A DNA stretch of 53,717 bases from Dechloromonas sp. (GTDB lineage Bacteria; Pseudomonadota; Gammaproteobacteria; Burkholderiales; Rhodocyclaceae): contig WBUO01000005.1 in the NCBI GenBank assembly GCA_008933675.1, positions 1-53,717 of the forward strand. The letters are read 5' to 3'. Of this stretch, positions 44,257 through 53,291 are shown in pieces. The notes under the pieces are model-generated. The model worked only from the letters and a program-made list of their open reading frames with translations. It searched no databases and was not told the origin of the DNA. Within the stretch, counting starts at the first letter, position 1; each line of letters opens with the position of its first letter. The position numbers and the translations under genes are program-made.

Positions 44257-47200
44257 ATGGCCGCCGACAAGACCCGGCTCGGCATTTCCGGGCGTATTGC
44301 CGCCGCCTTCCAGGATTCGCGGATCACCCCGCTGCTGGCGCTGGTCGCCTTCCTGATGGGCGTTTTCGCGACCCTGGTCACGCCGCGCGAGGAAGAGCCG
44401 CAGATCGACGTGACCATGGCCGACGTGCTGGTCGCCTGGCCGGGCGCTTCGGCCAAGGATGTCGAGAACCTGGTGGCGACGCCGGGCGAGCAGGTGCTGT
44501 CGCGCATGCATGGCGTCGAGCACGTCTATTCCATGTCGCGCCCGGGCATGGCGGTGATCACCGTGCAGTTCGAGGTCGGCGTCAAGTACAACGACGCGGT
44601 GCTGCGCCTGCACGACACGGTGATGGCGCATCGCGACTGGCTGCCGGCCAATCTCGGCGTGTCCGAGCCGGTGATCAAGCCGCGCGGCATCGACGACGTG
44701 CCGATCGTCGCGCTGACCTTCCACACCGCCGATCCGGCACGTTCGGCCTACGAACTGCAGCAGGTGGCGCGTGCGGTCGAGATCGAGCTCAAACGGATCA
44801 GGGGGACGCGCGACATCTCGACGCTCGGTGGTCCCGATCACGCTGTGCGCGTGCTGCTCGACGCCGAGCGGATGAACGCCTTCGGCGTCACGCCGCAGGA
44901 CATCGCCGGTGCGCTGACCGTATCCAACGCCTTGCAGACCTCCGGTAGCCTGGTTGCCGGCAATCGCGAAATTCTCGTGCAGACCGGGACTTACCTCGAA
45001 TCGGCGGCGGATGTGAAGCGTCTGGTTGTTGCTGTTCGCGAGCGCAAGCCGATCTACCTGAGCGACGTCGCCACGGTCGAGGACGGTCCCGACCAGCCGC
45101 AGCGCTACGCCTGGTTCGGAACCAAGGCCGGCGAGTTCCCCGCAGTCACCATCCAGATTTCCAAGCAGCCCGGGGTCAATGCCGCCGATGTCGCCAATGC
45201 CGCCATCGCCCGCATCGACAGCCTGAAGAATGTCGTCATTCCCGACGGCGTCGAGGTCACGGTTACCCGCAACTACGGCGAGACGGCGACCGAAAAGGCG
45301 CAGAAGCTGATCGGCAAGCTGGTCTTCGCCACCGCTTTCGTTGTATTGCTGGTTTTCTTTGCGCTGGGCAAGCGTGAAGCGGTGATCGTCGGTATCGCCG
45401 TCACGTTGACCCTGGCGGCGACGCTGTTCGCCTCCTGGGCCTGGGGCTTCACGCTCAACCGGGTGTCGCTGTTCGCGCTGATCTTCTCGATCGGCATCCT
45501 GGTCGATGACGCCATCGTCGTCGTTGAAAATATTCATCGCCACATGGCGATGAATATTTCGGCGCAGGCTAACGTGAGCGAAGGGAACGTTAAGTCCGCG
45601 GACGCGGACGGCCGTAGCCAAAACATCCACCGCTGGCAGGGCCTGCATCCGGAAAAGACGCTGCTCGAAATCATCCCTGGCGCCGTCGACGAGGTCGGCG
45701 GGCCGACCATCCTGGCGACGCTGACCGTCATCGCCGCGCTCTTACCGATGGCCTTCGTGTCCGGGCTGATGGGGCCGTACATGAGCCCGATCCCGATCAA
45801 CTCGTCGATGGGCATGGCGCTGTCGCTGGCCATCGCCTTCGTCGTCACGCCGTGGCTGGCGGTGCGGCTGATGAAGTCGCACGGCGGCGCACATGGCGCG
45901 GCGCCGGCGTCGAAGCTGGATGCCAGGCTCGACAGCACCTTCCGCAAGCTGCTGACGCCCTTCCTCGATCCGCTGACGGGCGGTGCCGCGCGCATCAAGC
46001 TGGCCGTCGCCGTCGTCGTGCTGATCCTCGGTTCGGTGTCGCTGGCGTACTTTCAGCTCGTGGTGCTGAAGATGCTGCCCTTCGACAACAAGAGCGAGTT
46101 CCAGATCATCGTCGACATGCCGGCCGGTACCCCGGTCGAAGAAACGGCGCGGGTGCTGCAGGAAATCGGTGCCGAGCTGGCCAAAGTCGAGGAAGTGACG
46201 AACTACCAGGCCTATGCCGGTACCGCCAGCCCGATCAACTTCAACGGCCTGGTCCGCCAGTATTACCTGCGGGCAGCGCCGGAGAAGGGCGACATCCAGG
46301 TCAATCTGGTCGACAAGGCCAAGCGTTCGCGCAAAAGTCATGAAATCGCCGCCGGCGTGCGGGCGGCGGTCGAAGCCGTCGGTCAGCGTAACGGCGGCGT
46401 CGCCAAGGTCGTCGAAGTGCCGCCGGGGCCGCCGGTGATGTCGCCCATCGTCGCCGAGATCTACGGTCCCGACTACGCCGGCCAGATCGCCGTCGGCAAG
46501 CAGGTGCGCCAGGCCTTCAGTGAAACGCCCGACATCGTTGCCATCGACGACTACATCGACGCCGATGCGCGCAAGTTCGTCCTGCACGTGCTGCAGGCCA
46601 AGGCCGCGCAACTGGGCGTGGCGCAGCGCGACATCGTCGAAGTCGTCGGCATGGGGCTGGCCGGCATGGACGTGACACCGGTGCGCAATGCCGAATCCAA
46701 GTTCGCCGTGCCGGTGCGGATCACGCTGCCGTCAGCGCAGAAATCGGCGCTCGATACGCTGCTCAAGCTGCGGGTCCGTTCCCGCGACGGCCAACTGGTA
46801 CCCGTCTCGGAACTGGTCGAAGTGCGCGACACGGTGCGCGAGAAGACGATCTATCACAAGGACCTGCTGCCGGTCGTCTACGTCGTCGGCGACATGGGCG
46901 GCCAGCTCGATTCGCCGCTCTACGGCATGTTTGACATCCGCAGCCGGATCAACGGCATGGCGCTGAAGGAAGGCGGCAGGCTCGGCGAATGGTTCATCCG
47001 CCAACCGACCGATCCCTACGCCGGCTACAGCATCAAATGGGATGGCGAATGGCAGGTCACCTACGAGACCTTCCGCGACATGGGCCTGGCCTACGCGGTC
47101 GGCCTGATCCTGATTTATCTGCTGGTGGTCGCTCACTTCGGCAGCTATCTGGTGCCGCTGATCATCATGGCGCCGATCCCGCTGACCATCATCGGCGTCA

Positions 47201-47559
47201 TGCCCGGCCACGCACTGTTCGGCGCGCAATTCACGGCGACTTCGATGATCGGCATGATCGCGCTGGCCGGCATCATCGTCCGCAACTCCATCCTGCTCGT
47301 CGATTTCATCAAGCAGCAGGTCGCTGCCGGCATGGACTTCCACGACGCGGTGATCCAGTCGGCGGCAGTACGTGCCAAGCCGATCGCACTGACCGCATTG
47401 GCCGCCATGCTCGGCGCCATGTTCATCCTAGACGACCCGATCTTCAACGGTCTTGCCCTGGCACTGATCTTCGGCATCCTGGTGTCAACGCTGCTGACCC
47501 TGGTCGTCATTCCCGTCCTCTACTACGCAGCCTTCCGCAAGGAGCATCAAGCATCATGA
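44257..47559 (+). CDS. RND-family efflux pump with an in-frame insertion
   Basis: Protein of 1100 residues in the AcrB/HAE superfamily: two six-helix repeats with large periplasmic loops. N-terminal TPREEEPQIDV is typical. The proton-relay pair D417-D418 lies in LVDDAIVVVENIHRH. Residues about 430-460 are an extra segment (MNISAQANVSEG ... DGRSQ) not expected at this conserved site between ENIHRH and IIPGAVDEVGGPTIL. It is flanked by two NIHR copies, and its DNA carries a palindrome. The reading frame stays open and the second half (MIGMIALAGIIVRNSILLVDFI) is intact, so the pump is probably made. The insert would lie on the cytoplasmic side after helix 4. The cargo is unknown. Confidence 0.93.
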   Translation: MAADKTRLGISGRIAAAFQDSRITPLLALVAFLMGVFATLVTPREEEPQIDVTMADVLVAWPGASAKDVENLVATPGEQVLSRMHGVEHVYSMSRPGMAVITVQFEVGVKYNDAVLRLHDTVMAHRDWLPANLGVSEPVIKPRGIDDVPIVALTFHTADPARSAYELQQVARAVEIELKRIRGTRDISTLGGPDHAVRVLLDAERMNAFGVTPQDIAGALTVSNALQTSGSLVAGNREILVQTGTYLESAADVKRLVVAVRERKPIYLSDVATVEDGPDQPQRYAWFGTKAGEFPAVTIQISKQPGVNAADVANAAIARIDSLKNVVIPDGVEVTVTRNYGETATEKAQKLIGKLVFATAFVVLLVFFALGKREAVIVGIAVTLTLAATLFASWAWGFTLNRVSLFALIFSIGILVDDAIVVVENIHRHMAMNISAQANVSEGNVKSADADGRSQNIHRWQGLHPEKTLLEIIPGAVDEVGGPTILATLTVIAALLPMAFVSGLMGPYMSPIPINSSMGMALSLAIAFVVTPWLAVRLMKSHGGAHGAAPASKLDARLDSTFRKLLTPFLDPLTGGAARIKLAVAVVVLILGSVSLAYFQLVVLKMLPFDNKSEFQIIVDMPAGTPVEETARVLQEIGAELAKVEEVTNYQAYAGTASPINFNGLVRQYYLRAAPEKGDIQVNLVDKAKRSRKSHEIAAGVRAAVEAVGQRNGGVAKVVEVPPGPPVMSPIVAEIYGPDYAGQIAVGKQVRQAFSETPDIVAIDDYIDADARKFVLHVLQAKAAQLGVAQRDIVEVVGMGLAGMDVTPVRNAESKFAVPVRITLPSAQKSALDTLLKLRVRSRDGQLVPVSELVEVRDTVREKTIYHKDLLPVVYVVGDMGGQLDSPLYGMFDIRSRINGMALKEGGRLGEWFIRQPTDPYAGYSIKWDGEWQVTYETFRDMGLAYAVGLILIYLLVVAHFGSYLVPLIIMAPIPLTIIGVMPGHALFGAQFTATSMIGMIALAGIIVRNSILLVDFIKQQVAAGMDFHDAVIQSAAVRAKPIALTALAAMLGAMFILDDPIFNGLALALIFGILVSTLLTLVVIPVLYYAAFRKEHQAS
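45528..45620. repeat. palindrome-bearing in-frame insertion inside the RND pump gene
   Basis: AAATATTCATCGCCA (45528-45542) is the exact complement of TGGCGATGAATATTT (45545-45559), separated by CA. A second small repeat TAACGT-N11-ACGTTA follows. The segment ends before a second NIHR-encoding stretch at 45622-45633. The two NIHR copies (AAT ATT CAT CGC and AAC ATC CAC CGC) differ only at third codon positions and are 93 bases apart, so the extra DNA is 31 codons long and preserves the frame. Confidence 0.75.
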
Positions 47560-47780
47560 CCATCGAACGCATCATCCGCATCATGGCCGGCTTCTTCGTC
47601 ATGCTCTCGCTGGCCCTCGGCTGGCAGGGCAGTCCGGTCTTCGTCTCCGAATGGTTCCTGGCCTTCACCGCCTTCGTCGGCTTCAACCTGTTCCAGAGCG
47701 GCTTCACCGGCTTCTGTCCGCCGGAGAAGCTGCTGAAGAGGCTTGGCGTCAAGTCGGGCGGCGGTTCCTGCAGCCTGTAG
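47556..47780 (+). CDS. DUF2892 small inner-membrane protein
   Basis: Protein of 74 residues, overlapping the pump stop as ATGA. It has two hydrophobic helices (IIRIMAGFFVMLSLAL and WFLAFTAFVGFNLFQ) followed by the conserved GFCPPEKLLKRLG with one cysteine, and a C-terminal Cys in GGGSCSL. This matches the DUF2892/YgaP-type membrane domain. Genes of this type often follow RND pumps and rhodanese genes, which hints at sulfur or redox-linked efflux. The function is not established. Confidence 0.85.
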   Translation: MTIERIIRIMAGFFVMLSLALGWQGSPVFVSEWFLAFTAFVGFNLFQSGFTGFCPPEKLLKRLGVKSGGGSCSL

Positions 47781-47879
47781 CCGGCCGGCCCGGCCGCGCG
47801 CGGTCATGTCCCTCCTTTGATGTCGGGTATTGACATCGGTTTATCAACCCCTCCTAATATGGCCGAAGGGGAGGGATCA

Positions 47880-50081
47880 ATGAGCGGTTCGGGGCTTTCT
47901 GCTGCCAGCGTGGACGGGGATCGGGGCACCTTGGTGCAGTCGTTGATCGAGTGGCAGCGCGCGATTCTCGAAAGCGCGAACTTTTCCATCATCGCCACCG
48001 ATCGGGAAGGATGCATCGTCAGCTTCAATGCGGCGGCCGAGCGGATGCTCGGTTACGCGGCCGGCGAAGTCATCGGCAAGCAGACCCCGGCGATATTCCA
48101 CGATTCGCAGGAGGTCGTCGCCCGTGCCTGGCAACTCGGCGAGGAGCTCGGCGAAGAGATCCTGCCGGGGTTCGAGGTGTTCGTCGCCAAGGCGCGGCGC
48201 GGCATCGCCGAAGAACTGGAGTGGAGCTACCTGCGCAAGGACGGTTCCCGAATCTCGGTATTGCTGTCAGTTACCGCCTTGCGCAACAGCGCAGGGGTGA
48301 TCCAGGGGTTTCTGGGGATCGCCATGGATATTTCCGAACGCAAGCGGCTCGAACGGACGGTCGCCGAGGCCCAGGCCCGGGAACTGAGCCAGTACGCGCA
48401 GCGCCTGCGATTGTCGGACAAGGTCTTCGAATACAGTTCGGAGGCAATCATGGTGACCGACGCCGAAGCGAAGATCATCAACGTCAATCCGGCGTTTACC
48501 TGGCTGACCGGGTACCGTGCCGACGAGGTGATCGGACGCACGCCGCACATCCTGAGCTCCGGCCGACACGATCCGGCGTTTTACGAGGACATGTGGCGCA
48601 GGCTCATGCAGGAAGGGCAATGGACCGGCGAGATATGGGATCGCCGGAAGGACGGTTCGATCTATCCGAAATGGGCGGTGATCAACGCCGTCCGTGAAAA
48701 TGGTGCCATCACACACTACGTTGCGCTGTTCTCCGATATTTCCGAGCGCAAGGAGCATGAAGAGCGGATCAACTATCTGGCGCATCACGATCACCTGACC
48801 GGCCTGCCGAACCGCCTGATGTTCCAGGAGCGCATGAGTCATGCGCTGGCCCGTGCCAAGCGGACGGAAAGCCGCCTGGCACTGGTTTTCATCGACCTGG
48901 ACCGGTTCAAGAACATCAACGATTCCCTCGGCCATCATTTCGGCGACCAGCTGCTGATCCAGACGGCCCAGCGCCTGAAATCGGGCGTTCGCGTCTCCGA
49001 TACCGTGGCGCGTCTGGGGGGGGACGAATTCCTGGTCATTTTCGAGAATGCCGGCGATCAGAATACCTGCGCCAAGCAGGTCATCCATCTGCGCAAGACG
49101 CTGGAACAGCCCTACGTGATCGACGGTTCGGTGATCCATGCGCCGCCCTCGATCGGCGTCGCGCTCTATCCCGAAGATGGCAGCGATGTCGAGACCCTGA
49201 TGCGGCATGCCGATACCGCGATGTATCAGGTCAAGGCGAGGGGGCGCAATGGCTGGGCCTTTTACGCACCGAGAATGAACGACGAGGTGCAGGAACGGAT
49301 CGCACTCGAGCGCGACCTGCGCCTGGCCCTGGAGCGCGGCGAGTTCCTGCTGCACTACCAGCCGCAGTGGGATCTGGACAGCGACCGGCTGATCGGCTGG
49401 GAGGCCCTGGTCCGCTGGCAGCATCCCGAACGTGGATTGGTGGCGCCTGACCGCTTCATCCCGATTGCCGAAGAGACCGGGCTGATCGTGCCGCTCGGCG
49501 ACTGGGTACTGGAGACGGCCTGCGCGGAAGTCCGGGCCTGGGAGCGGGATGGCCTGGGCGAGCATCGCATCGCCGTCAATCTGTCGGCCAGACAGTTCAC
49601 CCAGCACGAACTGGGCACGCGCGTCGATGCGATCCTGGCTGCCAATCATCTCTCGGCCGGCCGCCTCGAACTGGAGATCACCGAGAGCGTGCTGATGGAG
49701 GATGCCGAGCGGACGGTGGACATCCTCCGCCAGCTGAAGCGGCGCGGCATCTGCATCGCCATTGACGATTTCGGTACCGGCTACTCGTCACTTGCCTATC
49801 TGAAGGCCTTCCCGGTCGACAAGCTGAAGATCGACCGTTCCTTCGTCCGCGACATCGTCGTCGATCCGAACGACGCGGCCATTGTCGCCGCCATCATCTC
49901 GATGGCACGCTCGATGGGCCTGGCGACGATTGCCGAGGGCGTCGAATCCGAAGGGCAGAGAAACTTCCTGACGGCGCAAGGTTGTCAGGCCTTGCAGGGC
50001 TACCTCTTCGGCCGGCCGATGAGCGCAGCCGATGCGCGACACTGGATGGGCTGCCGCGAAACCGGCACGGTTTCCTGCTGA
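47880..50081 (+). CDS. PAS-PAS-GGDEF-EAL cyclic-di-GMP enzyme
   Basis: Protein of 733 residues. Two PAS domains span about 25-160 (FSIIATDREGCIVSFNAAAERMLGY) and about 185-300 (IINVNPAFTWLTGY), each followed by an ISER(K) linker. The GGDEF domain at about 310-465 retains the LGGDEF signature and FIDLDRFKNINDSLGH. The EAL domain at about 480-730 retains WEALVRW, DDFGTGYSS and KIDRSFV. Both catalytic halves therefore look intact, and net activity would depend on the PAS inputs. It is probably soluble. The ATG at 47880 is chosen because GGGGAGGG lies just upstream; the frame is open to 47817. It sits 99 bases after the efflux operon and probably has its own promoter. Confidence 0.94.
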   Translation: MSGSGLSAASVDGDRGTLVQSLIEWQRAILESANFSIIATDREGCIVSFNAAAERMLGYAAGEVIGKQTPAIFHDSQEVVARAWQLGEELGEEILPGFEVFVAKARRGIAEELEWSYLRKDGSRISVLLSVTALRNSAGVIQGFLGIAMDISERKRLERTVAEAQARELSQYAQRLRLSDKVFEYSSEAIMVTDAEAKIINVNPAFTWLTGYRADEVIGRTPHILSSGRHDPAFYEDMWRRLMQEGQWTGEIWDRRKDGSIYPKWAVINAVRENGAITHYVALFSDISERKEHEERINYLAHHDHLTGLPNRLMFQERMSHALARAKRTESRLALVFIDLDRFKNINDSLGHHFGDQLLIQTAQRLKSGVRVSDTVARLGGDEFLVIFENAGDQNTCAKQVIHLRKTLEQPYVIDGSVIHAPPSIGVALYPEDGSDVETLMRHADTAMYQVKARGRNGWAFYAPRMNDEVQERIALERDLRLALERGEFLLHYQPQWDLDSDRLIGWEALVRWQHPERGLVAPDRFIPIAEETGLIVPLGDWVLETACAEVRAWERDGLGEHRIAVNLSARQFTQHELGTRVDAILAANHLSAGRLELEITESVLMEDAERTVDILRQLKRRGICIAIDDFGTGYSSLAYLKAFPVDKLKIDRSFVRDIVVDPNDAAIVAAIISMARSMGLATIAEGVESEGQRNFLTAQGCQALQGYLFGRPMSAADARHWMGCRETGTVSC

Positions 50082-50160
50082 TCTGCACGCCACGCCACGC
50101 CGCGTGCGGACGCCGCGCCAGGCGCTTGCCGGACTTTCCTGAGCAGCGTTGTTTGCCGGC

Positions 50161-51150
50161 TCAGGTCGTGCTGCCGCGCATTGCCTGGTAGGCCGCCAGA
50201 GCGCGGGCGACATCGCTGCCGGGCCGGGCGACGTCGCCGAGGCCGAATTCGCGCTGCAGATCGCCCTTGTTGCTGTCGAGGTAGTCGATCACGCGCGACA
50301 GGTTGTCCATCCGGTTGGGAATGAAATTGCCGGCTGAATTGAGCAGCTCCGCCGAGCGCGCAAAGTTGGCCGAGAACTCGCGGATCGCCGCGACGGCGCC
50401 TTGCGCGTTGCCGGCCAGCAAGGCATCGAGGCGAGCCGGGTCGAGGCTGGCCATGTTGCTCACCGGGTCGATCGTGAGGCCCAGGGCACCCATGCCGCGT
50501 ACGCCGCTGCCGGCGCCATTGAAGATGCTCTCGACGCTCTTCTCCAGTTCCCATTGCGACACCGTCGCCGCATGCGTACCGGCGAGCAGGCCGCCGCTGG
50601 CGAGCGCCTCGTCGAAGCGGTCGATCCAGCCGTTGTAGGTGGCGACAAATCCGTCCAGCAGTTGCCGGATCTCGGCGGCACTGCTGTTGCCATCGATCAC
50701 GGCCAGTTTGCCGGCGGCCTGCTGCATGTCCGTCACGTAGGCCGCCATCTCCGTCATCTCGGCAAATTCGGCCTTGTAAGTCACATCACGCCGGTTGATC
50801 TCGCTCATCATCGCGTAGGCCGATTCCGGATCGGCCAGCGAATGGTTGCGTCCGCTGACCGGCAAGGCGCTGGTCAAGCTGTTGCCGGCCAGCAATTCGA
50901 GGACGGGATTGATTGCGCTGCCGGTGTCGCCAAGCAGTGCGCCGAGGTCGTCGATGCCGTGGCGGCCCGTCTTGTCCGTCAGCTGTGCGATCAGCGAGCC
51001 GAAGGCCTGCGCCTTGAAATCGGCCAGACGTTCCTGCAGTTGAGCCAGGAAATCGCTGCCAGCTGCCGCCGACGGCGACGAGCGGTCGTCGCGCCGGCCT
51101 TGCAGCCGGTAAAAGTCGAAGCCCGTTTCGAGAATGCTCCTGGCGTCCAT
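50161..51150 (-). CDS. FliD C-terminal-like protein, orphan
   Basis: Protein of 329 residues. The last about 165 residues resemble the C-terminal domain of flagellar cap protein FliD: FVATYNGWIDRF, GGLLAGTH, MGALGLTIDP, ASLDPARLDALLAGN and NSAGNFIPNRMDNLSRVIDYL. The first about 110 residues are not recognised; the FliD N-terminal domain and signature are absent. No signal peptide is seen. GGAGGCAAC precedes the ATG at 51150. No flagellar genes lie nearby, so it may be a stand-alone relative used in export or surface attachment, or a cytoplasmic protein of unknown role. It is convergent with the GGDEF/EAL gene, 79 bases away. Confidence 0.6.
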   Translation of the reverse strand: MDARSILETGFDFYRLQGRRDDRSSPSAAAGSDFLAQLQERLADFKAQAFGSLIAQLTDKTGRHGIDDLGALLGDTGSAINPVLELLAGNSLTSALPVSGRNHSLADPESAYAMMSEINRRDVTYKAEFAEMTEMAAYVTDMQQAAGKLAVIDGNSSAAEIRQLLDGFVATYNGWIDRFDEALASGGLLAGTHAATVSQWELEKSVESIFNGAGSGVRGMGALGLTIDPVSNMASLDPARLDALLAGNAQGAVAAIREFSANFARSAELLNSAGNFIPNRMDNLSRVIDYLDSNKGDLQREFGLGDVARPGSDVARALAAYQAMRGSTT

Positions 51151-51501
51151 GTTGCCTCCGCGCGGAAAGAATGATTGCTGATAGCCGTTGAATCCTGTTT
51201 GCCTCCTGCAAAAAACACGCCCGGATGCGAAGGGGCAACCGGCAATTGCGCCGGATCGTTGAGTCCCGGGCGTCCAGCCATGCTCGGGGGCGGCCGTTGC
51301 CGGCTGCCGGCGGCAATTTTCATCCCGGCGCCGGCAAGTGGTGCCGGGCAGCTGCCGGCCGGCAGGTGGTGCCGCTTGCAATGCGTGGCAACAGTTGCTG
51401 ACAGGTGGCTGTCGGCGGGGGCTTTCCGGACTTGATCTTTTCGCCGGTGCGCCTATATCGGAGATGAGAGGTTGGCGGTATCGACCGCCGAGGAGAGCGC
51501 C
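51151..51501. other. 351-base intergenic region, GC-rich and structured
   Basis: No convincing gene is seen here. The segment 51239-51365 is rich in CCGG/GCCGGC words, with a small stem CCGGC-N6-GCCGG (51239-51254) and a 14-base perfect palindrome CTGCCGGCCGGCAG (51352-51365). None is followed by a T-run. The right end holds the heat-shock-like promoter of the Hsp20 gene; the left end should hold the promoter of the FliD-like gene. Confidence 0.6.
51431..51458 (+). promoter_or_regulatory. sigma-32-like heat-shock promoter of the Hsp20 gene
   Basis: CTTGATC (51431-51437) and CGCCTATAT (51450-51458) are 12 bases apart and resemble the heat-shock consensus CTTGAAA / CCCCATNT. The element lies about 44 bases before the Hsp20 ATG, a sensible distance. 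The match is good but imperfect at both boxes. Confidence 0.5.
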
Positions 51502-52008
51502 ATGAATCTGGAAAGCATGAAGGAAAGCGTCGAGTCCTTGTGGAACTCGCTGGCCGAGGGCTGGCAGCACCTGCGGCAGTCGGCCGCCACGGCCTTGACC
51601 CACTTCAAGCCGGGCAGCGATTCGAGCATGCCATCGGCGAAGGAGGTGGACGACCAGGCCTACCTGCCGACGCGCGGCTGGGCCATGCTCGGCGGCGATG
51701 TCTTCGAGGACGACAAGCGTCTGGTGGTGCGTCTGGAAGTGCCGGGCATGGAAAAACAGGATTTCGACATCGAAGTCTTCGACGGTCGTCTCGTCGTCAG
51801 TGGCGAAAAGCGCTTCCAGCGCGAGAGCAGTGCCGGCCGCTGGCAGGTCGTGCAGTGCGCCTACGGCGCCTTCCGTCGCGAAATCCCGCTGAGCGCCCGG
51901 GTGGCGCTCGATGAGGCACGGGCCAGCTACAACAATGGCGTGCTGCGCATCGAGCTGCGCAAGCTCGAGCCGGGCCGGCCGCGTTCGCTGACGATTCCGG
52001 TCGAATAG
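51502..52008 (+). CDS. Hsp20/alpha-crystallin family small heat-shock protein
   Basis: Protein of 168 residues. The alpha-crystallin domain covers about 70-160: VFEDDKRLVVRLEVPGMEKQDFDIEV, GRLVVSGEKRF, YGAFRREIPL and the closing ASYNNGVLRIELRKLEP, in which NNGVL is the hallmark. The C-terminal RSLTIPVE contains the I-P-V anchor used in oligomer formation. The protein is an ATP-independent holdase that binds unfolding clients. The start at 51502 follows GAGGAG; an earlier in-frame start at 51472 lacks one. The sigma-32-like promoter upstream agrees with heat-shock control. Confidence 0.94.
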   Translation: MNLESMKESVESLWNSLAEGWQHLRQSAATALTHFKPGSDSSMPSAKEVDDQAYLPTRGWAMLGGDVFEDDKRLVVRLEVPGMEKQDFDIEVFDGRLVVSGEKRFQRESSAGRWQVVQCAYGAFRREIPLSARVALDEARASYNNGVLRIELRKLEPGRPRSLTIPVE

Positions 52009-52136
52009 ATTCCTTGCGGCTGCCGCTGCCACCGCGGAACTTCTGCCGGCATTGACGATCTTCCGTCTGTCCGGGTCGTGCCGACAGGGCCGGGCGTTAC
52101 CGTCGATGCGCGGCTGCTCTTGGCAAGGAGACGACG

Positions 52137-53284
52137 ATGAGCACAGGAAGCGGGGAGCGGGGTCAATTGCTGCTGCTGGCAGCGACGCGCAAGGGTGCCT
52201 GGATCTATCACGGCGACAGTGAACGGCGGAGCTGGCAGGTCGATGGACCGCATTTTCTCGGTCACATCATCCATCATCTGGTGCTCGATCCGCGCGACGG
52301 GCGCACGCTGCTTGCCGCGGCGTCGACCGGTCACCTGGGGCCGACCATCTTCCGCTCCACCGATCTCGGGCGCAGCTGGCAGGAGGCGGTGCGACCGCCG
52401 GCCTTCGGCCCGTCGATCAATGGCCTGGAGGCCCGCGCCGTCGATCATACCTTCTGGCTGACGCCCGGCCACGCCGATCAGCCGGGTGTCTGGTATGCCG
52501 GGACCTCACCGCAAGGCTTGTTCCGTTCCGAAGACGGCGGCCGCAACTGGGCGCCGTTCTCGTGCATCAACGACGATGCGCAGTACCGCCGCTGGTTCGG
52601 CACGGTGCAGGATGGCACGCCGGACGGGCCGAAGCTGCATTCGATCATCGTCGATCCGCGCGATGCGCAGCATCTGTACTTCGCCATGTCCGGCGGCGGG
52701 GTTCATGAATCGCTCGATGGTGGCCGGAGTTTCGCGCCGCTGGTCGACGGCATGGAGGTGGTGGCCGGCTTCGATGCCGCCGACGTGACCTTTCACGACC
52801 CGCACTGCCTGCGCCTGTGCCCGTCCAATCCGGACCGCCTGTACCAGCAGAACCATTGCGGCATCTACCGGCTGGACCGGCCGGGCCGCCGCTGGCAGCG
52901 CATCGGCCGCAACATGCCGGCGGAGGTCGGCGACATCGGCTTCCCGCTGGTGCTGCACCCGCGTGACGACAACACCTTGTGGGTGTTCCCGATGGATGGT
53001 TCGGATGTCTGGCCGCGTACCAGCCCGGGTGGCCAGCCGGCGTCCATGTCTCGCGTGACGGCGGTGCCAGCTGGCAGCGTCAGGGCATCGGCCTGCCGGC
53101 CAGCCAGGCCTGGTGGACAGTCAAGCGCCAGGCGATGACCGGTGACCGCGAGGCCAGCGTCGGCCTCTATTTCGGGACCACCAGCGGCGAGTTGTGGCAG
53201 AGCCGCGACGAGGGGGAACACTGGGATTGCCTGGCCTGCCACCTGCCGGAAATCTACGCGCTCGAGACGGCCTACCCCCGCTAG
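52137..53284 (+). pseudogene. BNR-repeat (sialidase/sortilin-like beta-propeller) protein, frameshifted near the 3' end
   Basis: About 382 residues if read through. Repeated Asp-box motifs (FRSTDLGRSW, FRSEDGGRNW, HESLDGGRSF, HVSRDGGASW, WQSRDEGEHW) define a beta-propeller without signal peptide. The first frame runs from 52137 and would stop at 53138 with an unrelated tail after GGQP. The homologous continuation (HVSRDGGASWQRQ ... LETAYPR) is one frame over and ends at 53284. One extra G at about 53041 (GCG to GCGG) would restore QPAVHVSRDGG. This may be a sequencing error or a real mutation. The family often has a MoaD/ThiS-like gene directly downstream, as here. AAGGAG precedes the ATG. 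Confidence 0.82.
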
Positions 53285-53291
53285 TGCAGCC

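Noticed and set aside
43081-45648. Leftward open frame of 855 codons across the RND adaptor and pump genes
   Set aside because: It lies opposite well-conserved RND sequence and reads as low-complexity Arg/Gly/His-rich protein, typical of an antisense shadow in GC-rich DNA.
51352-51365. Perfect palindrome CTGCCGGCCGGCAG as a terminator
   Set aside because: No T-run follows on either strand, and it lies upstream of both flanking genes rather than at a gene end.
51239-51365. Repeated GCCGGC words as a CRISPR or tandem-repeat array
   Set aside because: The words are short, irregularly spaced and lack constant-length repeats and spacers; they reflect local GC bias.
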